DNA from: Pedobacter antarcticus
GTDB taxonomy: Bacteria > Bacteroidota > Bacteroidia > Sphingobacteriales > Sphingobacteriaceae
Length of the DNA: 64,000 nt
NCBI RefSeq assembly: GCF_900112985.1
Contig: NZ_FONS01000001.1
Location: 431,730-495,729, forward strand
Direction of reading: 5' to 3'
The notes beneath the pieces are model-generated. The model saw nothing but the letters and a program-made list of their open reading frames with translations, did not search any database and was not told the DNA's origin. Positions 8,740 to 17,982 of this stretch are shown here, in pieces (within the stretch, counting starts at the first letter, position 1; each line of letters opens with the position of its first letter). A program made the position numbers and the translations under genes.

Positions 8740-10119
8740 TTATTTCTTCATTTTTTTGTACCACTCAGAGAATGACTGCTCAGGCGGAGCCGGCATTTCA
8801 CGTTGCTTATACCAGGGATTGAATTTATTGTTCATCGCAAACGGCGCATGCCTGAGTAACCACCTGCCGGATTTACCAGCGATACGATATGCAGAAGGCG
8901 AAGACAATAATAAACTCATCCCCTTCATACTTAATTTTTTAGCCAGATCGGCATGGCCTTCCTGAACAATTACCTGACGCCACTTATAAAGCTGCTGATG
9001 AATGTCAATTTTTACCGGGCACACATTACTGCATGACCCGCACAGTGTAGATGCAAATGGAAGGTCTGCATATTTTTTACGGTCCAGATTTGGTGCAAGG
9101 ATAGCTCCTATCGGACCAGAAATAGTGTAATGGTAACTGTGTCCCCCACTTCTGCGATAAACAGGACAAGTATTCATACAAGCACCACAACGGATACATT
9201 TCAGGGATGCCCTGAAATCTTCCCGGCCCATATGCTCAGTTCTACCGTTATCGACCAGGATCAGGTGTATTTCCTGACCGGGAGCAGGCTTCTTAAAATG
9301 GCTTGAGTAGGTTGTAATGGGCTGTCCTGTCGCACTTCTGGTTAGCAAACGCAGGAATACACCCAAATGTGCTCTCTCCGGGATAATTTTTTCAATACCC
9401 ATACTTGCAATATGAACGTCGGCAAGGTGGGCTCCTAAATCTGCATTACCTTCATTTGTACAGACTACAAATTCACCTGTTTCTGCAATTGCAAAGTTAA
9501 CTCCGGTCAATGCTGCCTTGCTGGTTAAAAATACTTCGCGTAAATGCTGTCTGGCAGCTTCGGTTAAAACTTGCGGATCTGATTCGCCAGCTGCAGTTCC
9601 GAGATGTTCGTGGAACAACTCACCTATTTCCTCCTTTTTTTTATGAATACACGGTAGCACAATATGGCTTGGAGGTTCTTTGGCAAGCTGCACGATCCGC
9701 TCGCCTAAGTCTGAGTCAATCACACTTATTCCCTTTTCTTCAAGAAAAGTATTCAGGTGACATTCTTCGGTGAGCATAGACTTGCTCTTCACCAATTGCG
9801 TAACCTCTTTTTCTTTAAGAATACGATATACGATTTGATTATGTGCGGCAGCATCGGCGGCCCAGTGTACCTTGATGCCATTCTCTAACGCACGTGCTTC
9901 AAAGTTCTCCAGATAAGCTGCCAGTCCTGATAATACATTATTTTTAATTTGAGACGCGGTCTCGCGCAAAAGCTCCCATTCCGGAATCCCATGTGCAGCT
10001 TTATCCCTTTTTTGCCTGATCCACCATAGGGTTTCATCATGCCAGTCTACACGCTGCTCATCTGCATTGAAACCACCGGCAAGTTCTGAATGTGTTTGTT
10101 TTCCTGCTTCTATAGCCAT
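8740..10119 (-). CDS. lutB: LutB-like L-lactate oxidation iron-sulfur protein
   Basis: Iron-sulfur subunit of the LutABC lactate oxidation complex, 459 residues. The N-terminal two thirds (about 60-290) are a LUD domain (TGVNFAIAETGEFVVCTNEG). Two 4Fe-4S-type cysteine clusters follow: C308, C311, C314, C318 (CIRCGACMNTCP) and C360, C363, C367 (CGSCSNVCP). A C-terminal extension follows the clusters, as in B. subtilis LutB. The start codon shares one base with the lutA stop, showing tight coupling. Its position behind rhaD, whose dehydrogenase half makes lactate, indicates it finishes rhamnose catabolism. Confidence 0.93.
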   Translation of the reverse strand: MAIEAGKQTHSELAGGFNADEQRVDWHDETLWWIRQKRDKAAHGIPEWELLRETASQIKNNVLSGLAAYLENFEARALENGIKVHWAADAAAHNQIVYRILKEKEVTQLVKSKSMLTEECHLNTFLEEKGISVIDSDLGERIVQLAKEPPSHIVLPCIHKKKEEIGELFHEHLGTAAGESDPQVLTEAARQHLREVFLTSKAALTGVNFAIAETGEFVVCTNEGNADLGAHLADVHIASMGIEKIIPERAHLGVFLRLLTRSATGQPITTYSSHFKKPAPGQEIHLILVDNGRTEHMGREDFRASLKCIRCGACMNTCPVYRRSGGHSYHYTISGPIGAILAPNLDRKKYADLPFASTLCGSCSNVCPVKIDIHQQLYKWRQVIVQEGHADLAKKLSMKGMSLLLSSPSAYRIAGKSGRWLLRHAPFAMNNKFNPWYKQREMPAPPEQSFSEWYKKMKK

Positions 10120-10874
10120 TATTCTGCATTTAGGATTTCTGCAATGTGCAATACCTGTACTTTACTCCCATCTCTTTTTAATATCCCTTCCATATGCATC
10201 AGACAACTCATATCTGATCCGGTTATGAAAGTTGCACCATGGCTGAGATGATCTTTTAATCTGTCCTTTCCCATCTTTACAGAAACCGCTTCTTCGGCCA
10301 CGCAAAATGTTCCGCCAAAACCGCAGCATTCATCTTCCCTGCTGAGTTCAACGAGTTCAAGTCCTTTCACCAGTTTAAGTAATTGAAGAGGTTTGGAATA
10401 AAATGGTGCTGCCAGTTCTGACATCTGACTAAGCATTAGCCCACGCTGACCGTGACAACTTTGATGCAAACCGACTTTATGTGGAAAGCTGGCATTGAGC
10501 TCCTGCACGCCGAGAATATCGACCAGAAACTCGACGAGTTCATAGACCTTTTTACGAATTCCGATGGCCATTTCAGGCTGTTTTTTGTCCTTGAGGTGTT
10601 CTTTGACGTGCAGTACACAACTGCCTGAAGGTGAAACAATATAATCGAACTCACTGAACTGATCTATAAACAGGGTATTACATCCGTCCGTCAGATGTTC
10701 AAATCCGCTGTTTGCCATAGGCTGACCACAACAGGTCTGATTTTCCGGATAAGTTACATCCATTCCAAGTTTAGTGAGCAACTGATAAGTGGCTATTGCT
10801 GCTCCCGGGTAAAACTGATCTACATAGCAGGGAACGAACAGCCCTATGCGGAGAGATAAAGGGTTATCGGGCAT
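10119..10874 (-). CDS. lutA: LutA-like L-lactate oxidation subunit ((Fe-S)-binding, CCG domains)
   Basis: A 251-residue cytoplasmic protein with two cysteine-rich CCG domains, seen as TCCGQPMANSG near residue 48 and DECCGFGGTFCV in the C-terminal part. This arrangement is typical of LutA/LldE and of heterodisulfide-reductase/GlcF-like subunits. With LutB and LutC it should oxidise L-lactate to pyruvate. It starts 3 bp after the rhaB stop and overlaps lutB by one base, so the three lut genes are fused into the rhamnose catabolic operon. Confidence 0.93.
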   Translation of the reverse strand: MPDNPLSLRIGLFVPCYVDQFYPGAAIATYQLLTKLGMDVTYPENQTCCGQPMANSGFEHLTDGCNTLFIDQFSEFDYIVSPSGSCVLHVKEHLKDKKQPEMAIGIRKKVYELVEFLVDILGVQELNASFPHKVGLHQSCHGQRGLMLSQMSELAAPFYSKPLQLLKLVKGLELVELSREDECCGFGGTFCVAEEAVSVKMGKDRLKDHLSHGATFITGSDMSCLMHMEGILKRDGSKVQVLHIAEILNAE

Positions 10875-10877
10875 TTG

Positions 10878-12272
10878 TTAAAGATGTGTTGGTTTGAAGG
10901 GTATCTTTCCGGCATAATATTTCAATTCAATAATGTGATCCGGTATGGGTTGTGTATTCCAGTGCTCATGTATAGCTAGAGCTGCTCCAATAGCACTAGC
11001 CTGAGCCATCGATGCAGCATAGACTTCCATTTCAGAAAAAAAACGTGCAAGAAAGTTCATGTATATTTGGTTTTTGCTGAAACCTCCGTCAACGAAGATT
11101 CGTTTGAGCTGTTTACTTTTCATGACAAGGCGGGAAGATACAAATTGCTGCTTCACAATATCGAGTATAAAATAATAATAAGCTTCTTCGGCAGTCTTAA
11201 ATCTGTTTAACATTTTCTTGTCAAAACCAGAGGTCTTGCTCCATTTTAAATTCTCCGTTTTCTCTGCGTTTTCCTGAAAAATCCTTTCAGCTAATTCTGC
11301 ATTTAAATGAAATCCGCGGTAAAATCCGGTGTGCTCGTTAAAATGTTCTGCAATTCGTTTTACCTGTTGCTCATGTTCATAACCCGCAAATATTCTCGAA
11401 GCTGCTACCGCCTTACCCTTGTACTGTAAATAACAAAGGCAGTCTTGATCGAGCTCCTGAGCGGTAAGCACTTCCTCCCTGAACGGATTCATTGTAATAC
11501 ACCAGGTCCCTGTAGAGATCAATATAAATGGTTCGTGGAAATTAATCAGATAAGGAATCAAAGCAGCAGAGCTGTCATGTAAGCCGGGACCTGCCTTAAA
11601 GCTGTGTCCATCTAATTCAACATCAAATGCCTGATCTTCGGTCATCAAGGGAGCTAATTTCTTATCAAGTTCTTCTTCGATAACCCAAGGGTGATAGTTC
11701 TGTTTGCCAAAATCCCATAACCGGGTGTGACAACCAATACTGGTGAGGCCGGAAACCGCCTGACCAGTTACCATAAAACTAAGGTATTGTGGCAGATGCA
11801 GGGCATAACGGATTTTATTGAATAGCGCTGGTCTTTCATTTTTGACACGGTAAAGCTGCATTCCCGAATTTAAACTCCCCAGTGCCGGAGACGAGGTTTC
11901 AGCTGCAATCCTATCTCCCTGCCCATATTTCTTGTCAAATTCATTTTGCAGGTCAAGGGGGTAAGACTTCAAATAATTATATAGGGGTGTCAGCGGCTTT
12001 CCTGATTCATCGGTAAAAACGAGACTGGCACCATATCCGGAAAAATTCACGGCCCTGACCATAAAATCCTTTCTTGCCAATAATTCATGCAGCGCATTAA
12101 AAACCGAAGAGCGAAGACTTTCCAGATTTTCGCAGACATCTCCATCTTCATCATAAGTTTCGGTAAAACGTGCAGAACGTTCATAAACGATCTCATAATC
12201 TTCGTTGAAAACAAAAACCTTTTTATTGGTTTTACCGACATCGAATATAACTATAACCGGAACTGCCATCAT
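10878..12272 (-). CDS. rhaB: FGGY-family carbohydrate kinase, probable L-rhamnulokinase
   Basis: Predicted to phosphorylate L-rhamnulose at C1 with ATP. It has 464 residues with the FGGY/actin-like ATPase landmarks: a phosphate-1 loop near residues 6-20 (VIFDVGKTNKKVFVF), a central ISTGTWCITMNPF stretch for the second phosphate loop, and IFVDGGFSKNQIYMNFLARF for the adenosine site. It is somewhat shorter than E. coli RhaB (489). Specificity is assigned from context: its start overlaps the rhaI stop by one base, and the aldolase follows rhaI in the operon. A fuculo- or xylulokinase would be the main alternative on sequence alone. Confidence 0.88.
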   Translation of the reverse strand: MMAVPVIVIFDVGKTNKKVFVFNEDYEIVYERSARFTETYDEDGDVCENLESLRSSVFNALHELLARKDFMVRAVNFSGYGASLVFTDESGKPLTPLYNYLKSYPLDLQNEFDKKYGQGDRIAAETSSPALGSLNSGMQLYRVKNERPALFNKIRYALHLPQYLSFMVTGQAVSGLTSIGCHTRLWDFGKQNYHPWVIEEELDKKLAPLMTEDQAFDVELDGHSFKAGPGLHDSSAALIPYLINFHEPFILISTGTWCITMNPFREEVLTAQELDQDCLCYLQYKGKAVAASRIFAGYEHEQQVKRIAEHFNEHTGFYRGFHLNAELAERIFQENAEKTENLKWSKTSGFDKKMLNRFKTAEEAYYYFILDIVKQQFVSSRLVMKSKQLKRIFVDGGFSKNQIYMNFLARFFSEMEVYAASMAQASAIGAALAIHEHWNTQPIPDHIIELKYYAGKIPFKPTHL

Positions 12273-13546
12273 TATAATCCTGTTGCTACCGTTTTCAATC
12301 CGCGCTCGCTGATCAGTTGCTGACGTATCTGCAGTTCACGATACAATCCTACCGGATTCGCTGCTCCTCCCGCCCGCAACCTCGCTTCACGAACCACGGG
12401 TCTGAGGTCTGTACGAAAGGCATCCTGCAAAATCTCCTGACATAAAGTAACATCGTTATTGTCCTGAGCCGCTGTTAAAGCGTCGCGATCTACCAATAAT
12501 GCCTGCGCATAAGCAAGCATTATTGCATCTACCGATTGTAAGAGATCTTCCAGGGGGTCTTTCACATTATGAGACGCGTCAATCATCCAGCCCAGACCAG
12601 TCGCATGGTCGAGTCCTCTGGCATCCAGACCTTCGACGAGCTCATTAAATATCAAAAATAACTGATAAGGTTTAATGCTTCCTGCAGTAAGATCATCATC
12701 TCCATATTTAGAGTCGTTGAAATGGAATCCGCCGAGTTTCTCTTCCATCAGTAATAAAGAAACGATCTGTTCAATATTTGCATTTGGTAAATGATGTCCC
12801 AGGTCTACCAGCGTAAACGCCTTTGGTCCGAGTTTATTCGCGAAAAGCAGTGATTGTCCCCAATCGCCAATTGTAGTAGAATAGAAATTCGGTTCAAATG
12901 CTTTATACTCCACAAAAACTTTCCAGTGTTCCGGTAGAGCCGCATATATTTCCTGCAGGCTCTCCAGTGTACGCTGAAATGCTTTTCTGAAATTTAACTG
13001 CCCCGGAAAACAAGAACCGTCCGCCAGCCAAATAGACAATGTATCTGAGCCGAGCTCAATGCCCTGGCGGATCACTTCAATATTATGTTCAACTGCCTGT
13101 TTACGTACAGCAGGATCTGCATGGTGTAAAGAGCCGAATTTATAACTGTGTGCCTGATCTGGCTGATCCTGAAAAGTATTGGAATTCATCGCGTCGAAGC
13201 GAAGATTATAGTGTTGCGCCTGCTGTCTGATTGCAGCGTAGTCCTGCGGTACGTCCCATGGAATATGCAATGAGGCAGCACCGCTAGACTGGTTTAAACG
13301 ATGCAGCAGGCCAATGTCAGCTAGCTTTTCGTCAAGGCTGCGTGGCTCTCCTCCGCCGGAGAAACGTCCGAAGCGGGTTCCTCCTGTGCCTAAAGCCCAG
13401 CTTGGAATCGCGACCTGAAAGCTAATGAGCTTACTGATTACTTCTTCAACCCGTTGTTGTGTAGCAGCTATAAAGTTAAAGCTCTGCTGATGTGCTTTAG
13501 AAGCCCTATCATTATGCGCTTCCAGTTGATTCTGTGTAATTTCCAT
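12272..13546 (-). CDS. rhaI: L-rhamnose isomerase, RhaI (Pseudomonas stutzeri) type
   Basis: Converts L-rhamnose to L-rhamnulose in the cytoplasm. The protein has 424 residues and a TIM-barrel sequence. Metal and catalytic residues known from the P. stutzeri enzyme can be placed with an offset of six: E213, K215, D248, H251, H275, D283 and D285 correspond to E219, K221, D254, H257, H281, D289 and D291, and D323 is a likely match for D327. This type is unrelated in detail to E. coli RhaA. It is 36 bp downstream of rhaD and overlaps rhaB by one base. Confidence 0.93.
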   Translation of the reverse strand: MEITQNQLEAHNDRASKAHQQSFNFIAATQQRVEEVISKLISFQVAIPSWALGTGGTRFGRFSGGGEPRSLDEKLADIGLLHRLNQSSGAASLHIPWDVPQDYAAIRQQAQHYNLRFDAMNSNTFQDQPDQAHSYKFGSLHHADPAVRKQAVEHNIEVIRQGIELGSDTLSIWLADGSCFPGQLNFRKAFQRTLESLQEIYAALPEHWKVFVEYKAFEPNFYSTTIGDWGQSLLFANKLGPKAFTLVDLGHHLPNANIEQIVSLLLMEEKLGGFHFNDSKYGDDDLTAGSIKPYQLFLIFNELVEGLDARGLDHATGLGWMIDASHNVKDPLEDLLQSVDAIMLAYAQALLVDRDALTAAQDNNDVTLCQEILQDAFRTDLRPVVREARLRAGGAANPVGLYRELQIRQQLISERGLKTVATGL

Positions 13547-13582
13547 ACGGTCCTCTTTTTAATTCTTCAATTTTAGGCTTCC

Positions 13583-15703
13583 TTACCTCACAAATGCCAT
13601 GGCAACCCCGCCATCAATATTTAATACATTACCTGTTGATTTATTCAGCTGTCCTCCGACAAAGACAAAACAAGCATTCGCTATATCTTCCGGCAGAATA
13701 ATTTGATTCAACAAAGTCCTTTTAGCGTAAAATGCCGGCAGGTCTTCTACTTTAACCCCGTAAGCTTTAGCCCTGCCGGCGGCCCAGTCACCTTCCCAAA
13801 TCTTACTGTCTGAAATGACGGCATCCGGATTTACAACATTCACCCGAATCTGATCTGCGCCTAATTCAGCAGCATTCAACCTGCTCAAATGTAACTGAGC
13901 GGCTTTCGCAGAACCATATCCTGCGTTGTTTGGTCCTGAGACTAGTGCATTTTTACTAACTATATTGATAATATCACCTCCGGTTCCCTGCTTACGCATC
14001 ATCAAAACAGTTTCCTTAGTTACATTAAACTGTCCTTTCACCAATACATCATATAATAAATCCCAGTCTTTGTCGGTATGCTCTTCGATTGGCTTGGATA
14101 TCGATAACCCGGCACAGTTAACCACAATATCCACACCGCCGAAAGCGATAGCTGATTCTGCGAATGCTTGTGTGATAGCCGCCTGACTGGTTACATCTAG
14201 CAAGGCAGAAGCAAATGCATCTTTCCCGTAATTGGCACTAAACTCTGCAACGGCCTGTTCCAGTCGCGCAGCATCGTTATCGTTGATCAATACAACAGCT
14301 CCTTCTTCTACAAACTTTTTAGCAATTGCTTTGCCTATTCCGCCTGCGCTTCCGGTAACTAATGCTATTTTTCCGGAGAGTGCTTTAGGTTTAGGCATCC
14401 GCTGTAGCTTAGCCTCTTCGAGCAACCAGTATTCAATATTGAAGGCTTCCTGACGCGGTAGTGCGGTATAGTTTGAAATTGCTTCCGCTCCTTTCATTAC
14501 ATTAATTGCATTGGTATAAAATTCAGCTGCCACCCTGGCTGTCTGCTTATCTTTCGCAAAAGAAAACAGTCCGATGCCAGGGTAAAGCAGAATAACAGGA
14601 TTGGCATCGCGGATAGCCGGGCTATTCTCCTGTTTACAGGTCTGGTAATAAGTTCTGTACATTTCACGATAGGCTTCAAATGCACCTTTCAGCTTATTTT
14701 TAACTGCTTCAGTATCCCGCAGATCTTCATCCGGTTCGAGTTCCAGTACCAAAGGGGAGATCTTAGTACGCAGAAAATGATCTGGGCAACTCGTACCCAG
14801 CGGCGCCAAACGTTCCAGGTCGTGGGAATTAATAAACTCCAGAACACGCGCATCATCGCTGAAATGCCCAATCATATGACGTTCACTAGAACAGAATCCT
14901 CTCAAAACGGGCGCAAGAACTGCTGCCTGATTTCTGCGTTGTTCTAAAGATGCGGAACTGATCCGCTGACCACCGAAAACGGGAGATTTCTTACCGAAAT
15001 TTTCCTCCAGATAAGCGGCGCATTTTTCTACTACTTCCAGAGTATTCACATAACTTTCATAAGCTGTGTCGCCCCAGGTGAACAATCCGTGTGATCCAAG
15101 CATGATACCCCGGATACCCGGGTTCTCATCCAGACATTGTTTCAGTTGCAGTCCGAGATCGAATCCTGGTTTTTGCCAGTCAACCCAGCCTATCTGACCC
15201 TGAAATAATTCTTCTGTAATCTTCTTCCCATCTTTCGCCGCTGCAATTGCAATAGCAGCATCCGGGTGCAGATGATCAATGTGTTTGAAGGGTAAAAAGC
15301 CATGAAGTGGCGTATCAATTGAAGGCGCACGGGAATCCAGGTCGTAAATACAATGGTTGAATAACTCTACCATTTCGTCTTCATGTGCGATTCCCCGGTA
15401 TACTTTGCGCAGCTCACGTAACCGTTCTACATATAATGCAGCCAGGCCATTGCGTTTAAGTGTGCCTATATCGCCTCCTGAACCCTTAATCCACATGATT
15501 TCTACCGGATCGCCACTAAGCGGGTCGGCTGCTATAGCTTTGCAGGAGGTATTTCCACCGCCGTAATTTGTTAGTCTCAGGTCGGCCCCTAATAAGTTAG
15601 ACCTGTAAATGAGCAGGCCAACCTCATCACCTTCCAGTTTATCGGCTTCTGCCTTGTCCCATAAATAATTGACGTGCTTGAAACGGTCTTTTTCGTCAGA
15701 CAT
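13583..15703 (-). CDS. rhaD: Bifunctional rhamnulose-1-phosphate aldolase / lactaldehyde dehydrogenase
   Basis: Two enzymes in one 706-residue chain (also called RhaE or RhaEW). The N-terminal class II aldolase domain (about 20-390) has probable zinc ligands H144 and H146 (HIDHLHPDA) and H205 (GSHGLFTWG), and would cleave rhamnulose-1-phosphate to dihydroxyacetone phosphate and L-lactaldehyde. The C-terminal short-chain dehydrogenase domain (about 443-706) has the TGSAGGIG nucleotide loop at 450-457, NCAG at 529-532 and the Y596-x3-K600 catalytic pair, and would oxidise lactaldehyde to L-lactate with NAD. The product then feeds LutABC encoded downstream. It lies 23 bp after rhaT. Confidence 0.94.
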   Translation of the reverse strand: MSDEKDRFKHVNYLWDKAEADKLEGDEVGLLIYRSNLLGADLRLTNYGGGNTSCKAIAADPLSGDPVEIMWIKGSGGDIGTLKRNGLAALYVERLRELRKVYRGIAHEDEMVELFNHCIYDLDSRAPSIDTPLHGFLPFKHIDHLHPDAAIAIAAAKDGKKITEELFQGQIGWVDWQKPGFDLGLQLKQCLDENPGIRGIMLGSHGLFTWGDTAYESYVNTLEVVEKCAAYLEENFGKKSPVFGGQRISSASLEQRRNQAAVLAPVLRGFCSSERHMIGHFSDDARVLEFINSHDLERLAPLGTSCPDHFLRTKISPLVLELEPDEDLRDTEAVKNKLKGAFEAYREMYRTYYQTCKQENSPAIRDANPVILLYPGIGLFSFAKDKQTARVAAEFYTNAINVMKGAEAISNYTALPRQEAFNIEYWLLEEAKLQRMPKPKALSGKIALVTGSAGGIGKAIAKKFVEEGAVVLINDNDAARLEQAVAEFSANYGKDAFASALLDVTSQAAITQAFAESAIAFGGVDIVVNCAGLSISKPIEEHTDKDWDLLYDVLVKGQFNVTKETVLMMRKQGTGGDIINIVSKNALVSGPNNAGYGSAKAAQLHLSRLNAAELGADQIRVNVVNPDAVISDSKIWEGDWAAGRAKAYGVKVEDLPAFYAKRTLLNQIILPEDIANACFVFVGGQLNKSTGNVLNIDGGVAMAFVR

Positions 15704-15726
15704 AAAATTTAATTTGATTTCTTTTT

Positions 15727-16803
15727 CTATTTAATTGAATTTCCATACCCTACAATCAGAATGGAAAGGATAATACATGCTATTCCGGCTAGTACGGTAT
15801 TGAAAGTTTTTTTACTCACAGCAGTCCACTCTTTAAGAACCAGCCCCCAAACATTGGCTACCAGGATAATGAAAGCCATATGCAGAATCCAGGAACTTGC
15901 ACCGTTACCTAATTTACTCTCTGCCATACCGTAAAAGAAGAACTGTAAAAACCAGGTAATTCCAGCTAGGGCAGAAAAGATGTAATTTGATACCAAAGGT
16001 GTTTGGGTATTTGTATAATCTTTAAATGTTTTATTTCTGGTATTCAGTACCATACACCAAAACAAATTGGTGGTCAACCCACCCCAAAGTATAATAACAT
16101 AAGTTACATTATTCTGAAATAAAAATTCACCTTCTCCGGGGTGCAGCGTCTGCCAATATAAATTGGCCTCATGCGCCATATCTTTCCCAGCATCTATACC
16201 AAAGGCAAAGCAGGAACTCAGAATCCCTGAAATAACGGCTACGGTTAGTCCCAATCCTATTTTAAATTCCTTGCTTTCTGCGGTCGGGTGCTGCCCTTCA
16301 AGATCCTTTTCCTTAGCCATACCTGCCTTTCCGCAGATGATAATACCAACAACACAAACTGCAAGTCCAAGGATAACCAGCTGTCCCCAGGGGCTGCTGA
16401 TCATATCTGTAAACGTATCCTTTCCTGCTTTTGGAAAGAAATTATAATAAACCGAGGGCAATAAAGCACCGAAGACAGAGCTTAGTCCCAGGATAATTGA
16501 ACTTCCCAGTGACACGCCAAGATACCGGACACCTAATCCGTAGGTTAACCCTCCAATACCCCATAACACACCAAACAGGTAGGTGAAAAGCAATATATTA
16601 CCAGACGTATGACTAATTATCGCCGAAAAATCGGGTATAGTCAGGTAAGCAGCCAGTGGTGGGATAATTAACCAGGAGAAAATGCCGCCCACTATCCAAT
16701 AGCTCTCCCAAGCCCATCCTTTGACCTTTTTAAAAGGGATATAAAAACTGCCAGACGCAAAACCACCAATAAAATGGAATAACACACCGAGTATAATTTG
16801 CAT
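15727..16803 (-). CDS. rhaT: L-rhamnose/proton symporter RhaT
   Basis: Inner-membrane transporter of the drug/metabolite-transporter superfamily, 358 residues with about ten hydrophobic segments. The N-terminus (ILGVLFHFIGGFASGSFYIP, then KGWAWESYW) is characteristic of RhaT. It imports L-rhamnose released by the periplasmic or surface rhamnosidases. It is the first catabolic gene after the GntR gene and probably heads the operon rhaT-rhaD-rhaI-rhaB-lutABC. The gap to the GntR gene is 94 bp and contains a tandem repeat that could be its operator. Confidence 0.94.
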   Translation of the reverse strand: MQIILGVLFHFIGGFASGSFYIPFKKVKGWAWESYWIVGGIFSWLIIPPLAAYLTIPDFSAIISHTSGNILLFTYLFGVLWGIGGLTYGLGVRYLGVSLGSSIILGLSSVFGALLPSVYYNFFPKAGKDTFTDMISSPWGQLVILGLAVCVVGIIICGKAGMAKEKDLEGQHPTAESKEFKIGLGLTVAVISGILSSCFAFGIDAGKDMAHEANLYWQTLHPGEGEFLFQNNVTYVIILWGGLTTNLFWCMVLNTRNKTFKDYTNTQTPLVSNYIFSALAGITWFLQFFFYGMAESKLGNGASSWILHMAFIILVANVWGLVLKEWTAVSKKTFNTVLAGIACIILSILIVGYGNSIK

Positions 16804-16857
16804 AAGTTCTTTATTTGGTTAGAATATTCAGCGATATTAATTTTTTAGCCCGGCTTA

Positions 16858-16873
16858 ACTGTCATTGACTGTC
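16858..16873. promoter_or_regulatory. Direct repeat ACTGTC-N4-ACTGTC upstream of rhaT
   Basis: Two identical hexamers ACTGTC at 16858-16863 and 16868-16873, 10 bp apart, within the 94-bp gap upstream of rhaT. Repeats with the same CTGY core and 10-bp period occur upstream of the susC at 30556 and the GH78 gene at 33377. A shared rhamnose-regulon operator is inferred from the pattern only. Confidence 0.35.
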
Positions 16874-16897
16874 CTGCCCTACAGCTCTTTTTTGAAA

Positions 16898-17929
16898 TTA
16901 AAGGGATTTTCTTAACTGAAGCTTGAAAGGGGCAGCATAACTTTGAACGGAATGTCCCAGCGCAATTGCCGCTGCCATTGTCCCCATCATCTTGAAATCT
17001 GTTGAAATTGTCGTTATTCCGTTAAGCAGGAATTTCTTAAGCGGAGTTTCATTGTAGGAAATAATACCGACTTCCTTACCAACCGTCAGATCCCACGCTA
17101 ATACGTTCTCCATCAATACAACAAGATCATCTTCGACCAGAATAATATAGGCTTCTCCGGCTGTGATCTTCTCGTTTTTCATTTCATGGACAATTGCGTG
17201 ATTAAAGGCATACTGTTGGCAGAACCGCCTGAATCCATTGATAATTTCCTTTGGAAAATAGCTGTGTTTTGGAAAGACAATCTTCAAGGTATGATATTTC
17301 GCTAAAGCATCCCGGGCTTCCCCAAGCGCATTATAGATGTCTTTTTCGAAGTCTTCGTATACCGCTGAATACTCCCCTGTAATACCCGGTATCTTTTTAT
17401 CCAGCAGGATTAGTTTCTCCGGCGGTATCGTGTTTATTATTTCATGAGCCATTTCCCCACCCTCTACGAAATGTGGGATAATTACATAATGGGTATAAAC
17501 TGTGCGCTTATTCTGGATCAGCTTTTTAAAGAGCGCAAAATTATTGTTATAGATATAGAAATCTATCGTTGCATCTTCCCCCAGTGCGCTGACAAAGGAG
17601 TCGTATATCATCTTTTTATGGACTGAAAGCTTATTGAATAACAGAAATATTTTGACCTTCTTTTTGAAATCAGTTTGATCTATATAATATCCCTTACCTG
17701 GCACAGAAACAATTACGCCTTTATTTTTCAGATACTTATAACCTTTTTCTGCAGTATCCCTTGATATTTCCAGAACACAGCTCAATTCATTTATAGACGG
17801 TAAAATATCATTCTTTAAAAGCAGTCCCTGCTCAACTGCCTCTATGATGGAATCACTCAGCTGTAAATATTTTGGGGTTGCAGAATAGTCATCGACTTTA
17901 ATAAATTTAAAATAATCTACTGGTTTCAT
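16898..17929 (-). CDS. GntR-family transcriptional regulator with periplasmic-binding-protein-like sensor
   Basis: A 343-residue regulator. Residues about 15-80 form a GntR winged helix (KYLQLSDSIIEAVEQGLL, then LPSINELSCVLEISRDTAEKGYKYLKNKGVI). The remainder (about 90-340) reads as a LacI/periplasmic-binding-protein-like effector domain (VKIFLLFNKLS, VGIISYNETPLKKFLLNGITTIST). Bacteroidota commonly use this architecture for sugar regulons. It sits between the rhamnosidase genes and the rhamnose catabolic genes on the same strand, 53 bp after the GH78-like gene, so it is the best candidate regulator of rhamnose use. Its ligand is unknown; rhamnose, rhamnulose or a phosphorylated intermediate are possible. 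Confidence 0.9.
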   Translation of the reverse strand: MKPVDYFKFIKVDDYSATPKYLQLSDSIIEAVEQGLLLKNDILPSINELSCVLEISRDTAEKGYKYLKNKGVIVSVPGKGYYIDQTDFKKKVKIFLLFNKLSVHKKMIYDSFVSALGEDATIDFYIYNNNFALFKKLIQNKRTVYTHYVIIPHFVEGGEMAHEIINTIPPEKLILLDKKIPGITGEYSAVYEDFEKDIYNALGEARDALAKYHTLKIVFPKHSYFPKEIINGFRRFCQQYAFNHAIVHEMKNEKITAGEAYIILVEDDLVVLMENVLAWDLTVGKEVGIISYNETPLKKFLLNGITTISTDFKMMGTMAAAIALGHSVQSYAAPFKLQLRKSL

Positions 17930-17982
17930 TTATTATTTATTTTGTGTGTATGTTCATTTTTGATTAGCAAAATCTCTTCGTT

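Noticed and set aside
8720..8764. GTG start for lutC at 8764
   Set aside because: It overlaps lutB by 25 bp and adds 15 residues not expected for the family; the ATG at 8719 gives a normal LutC start and a 20-bp gap.
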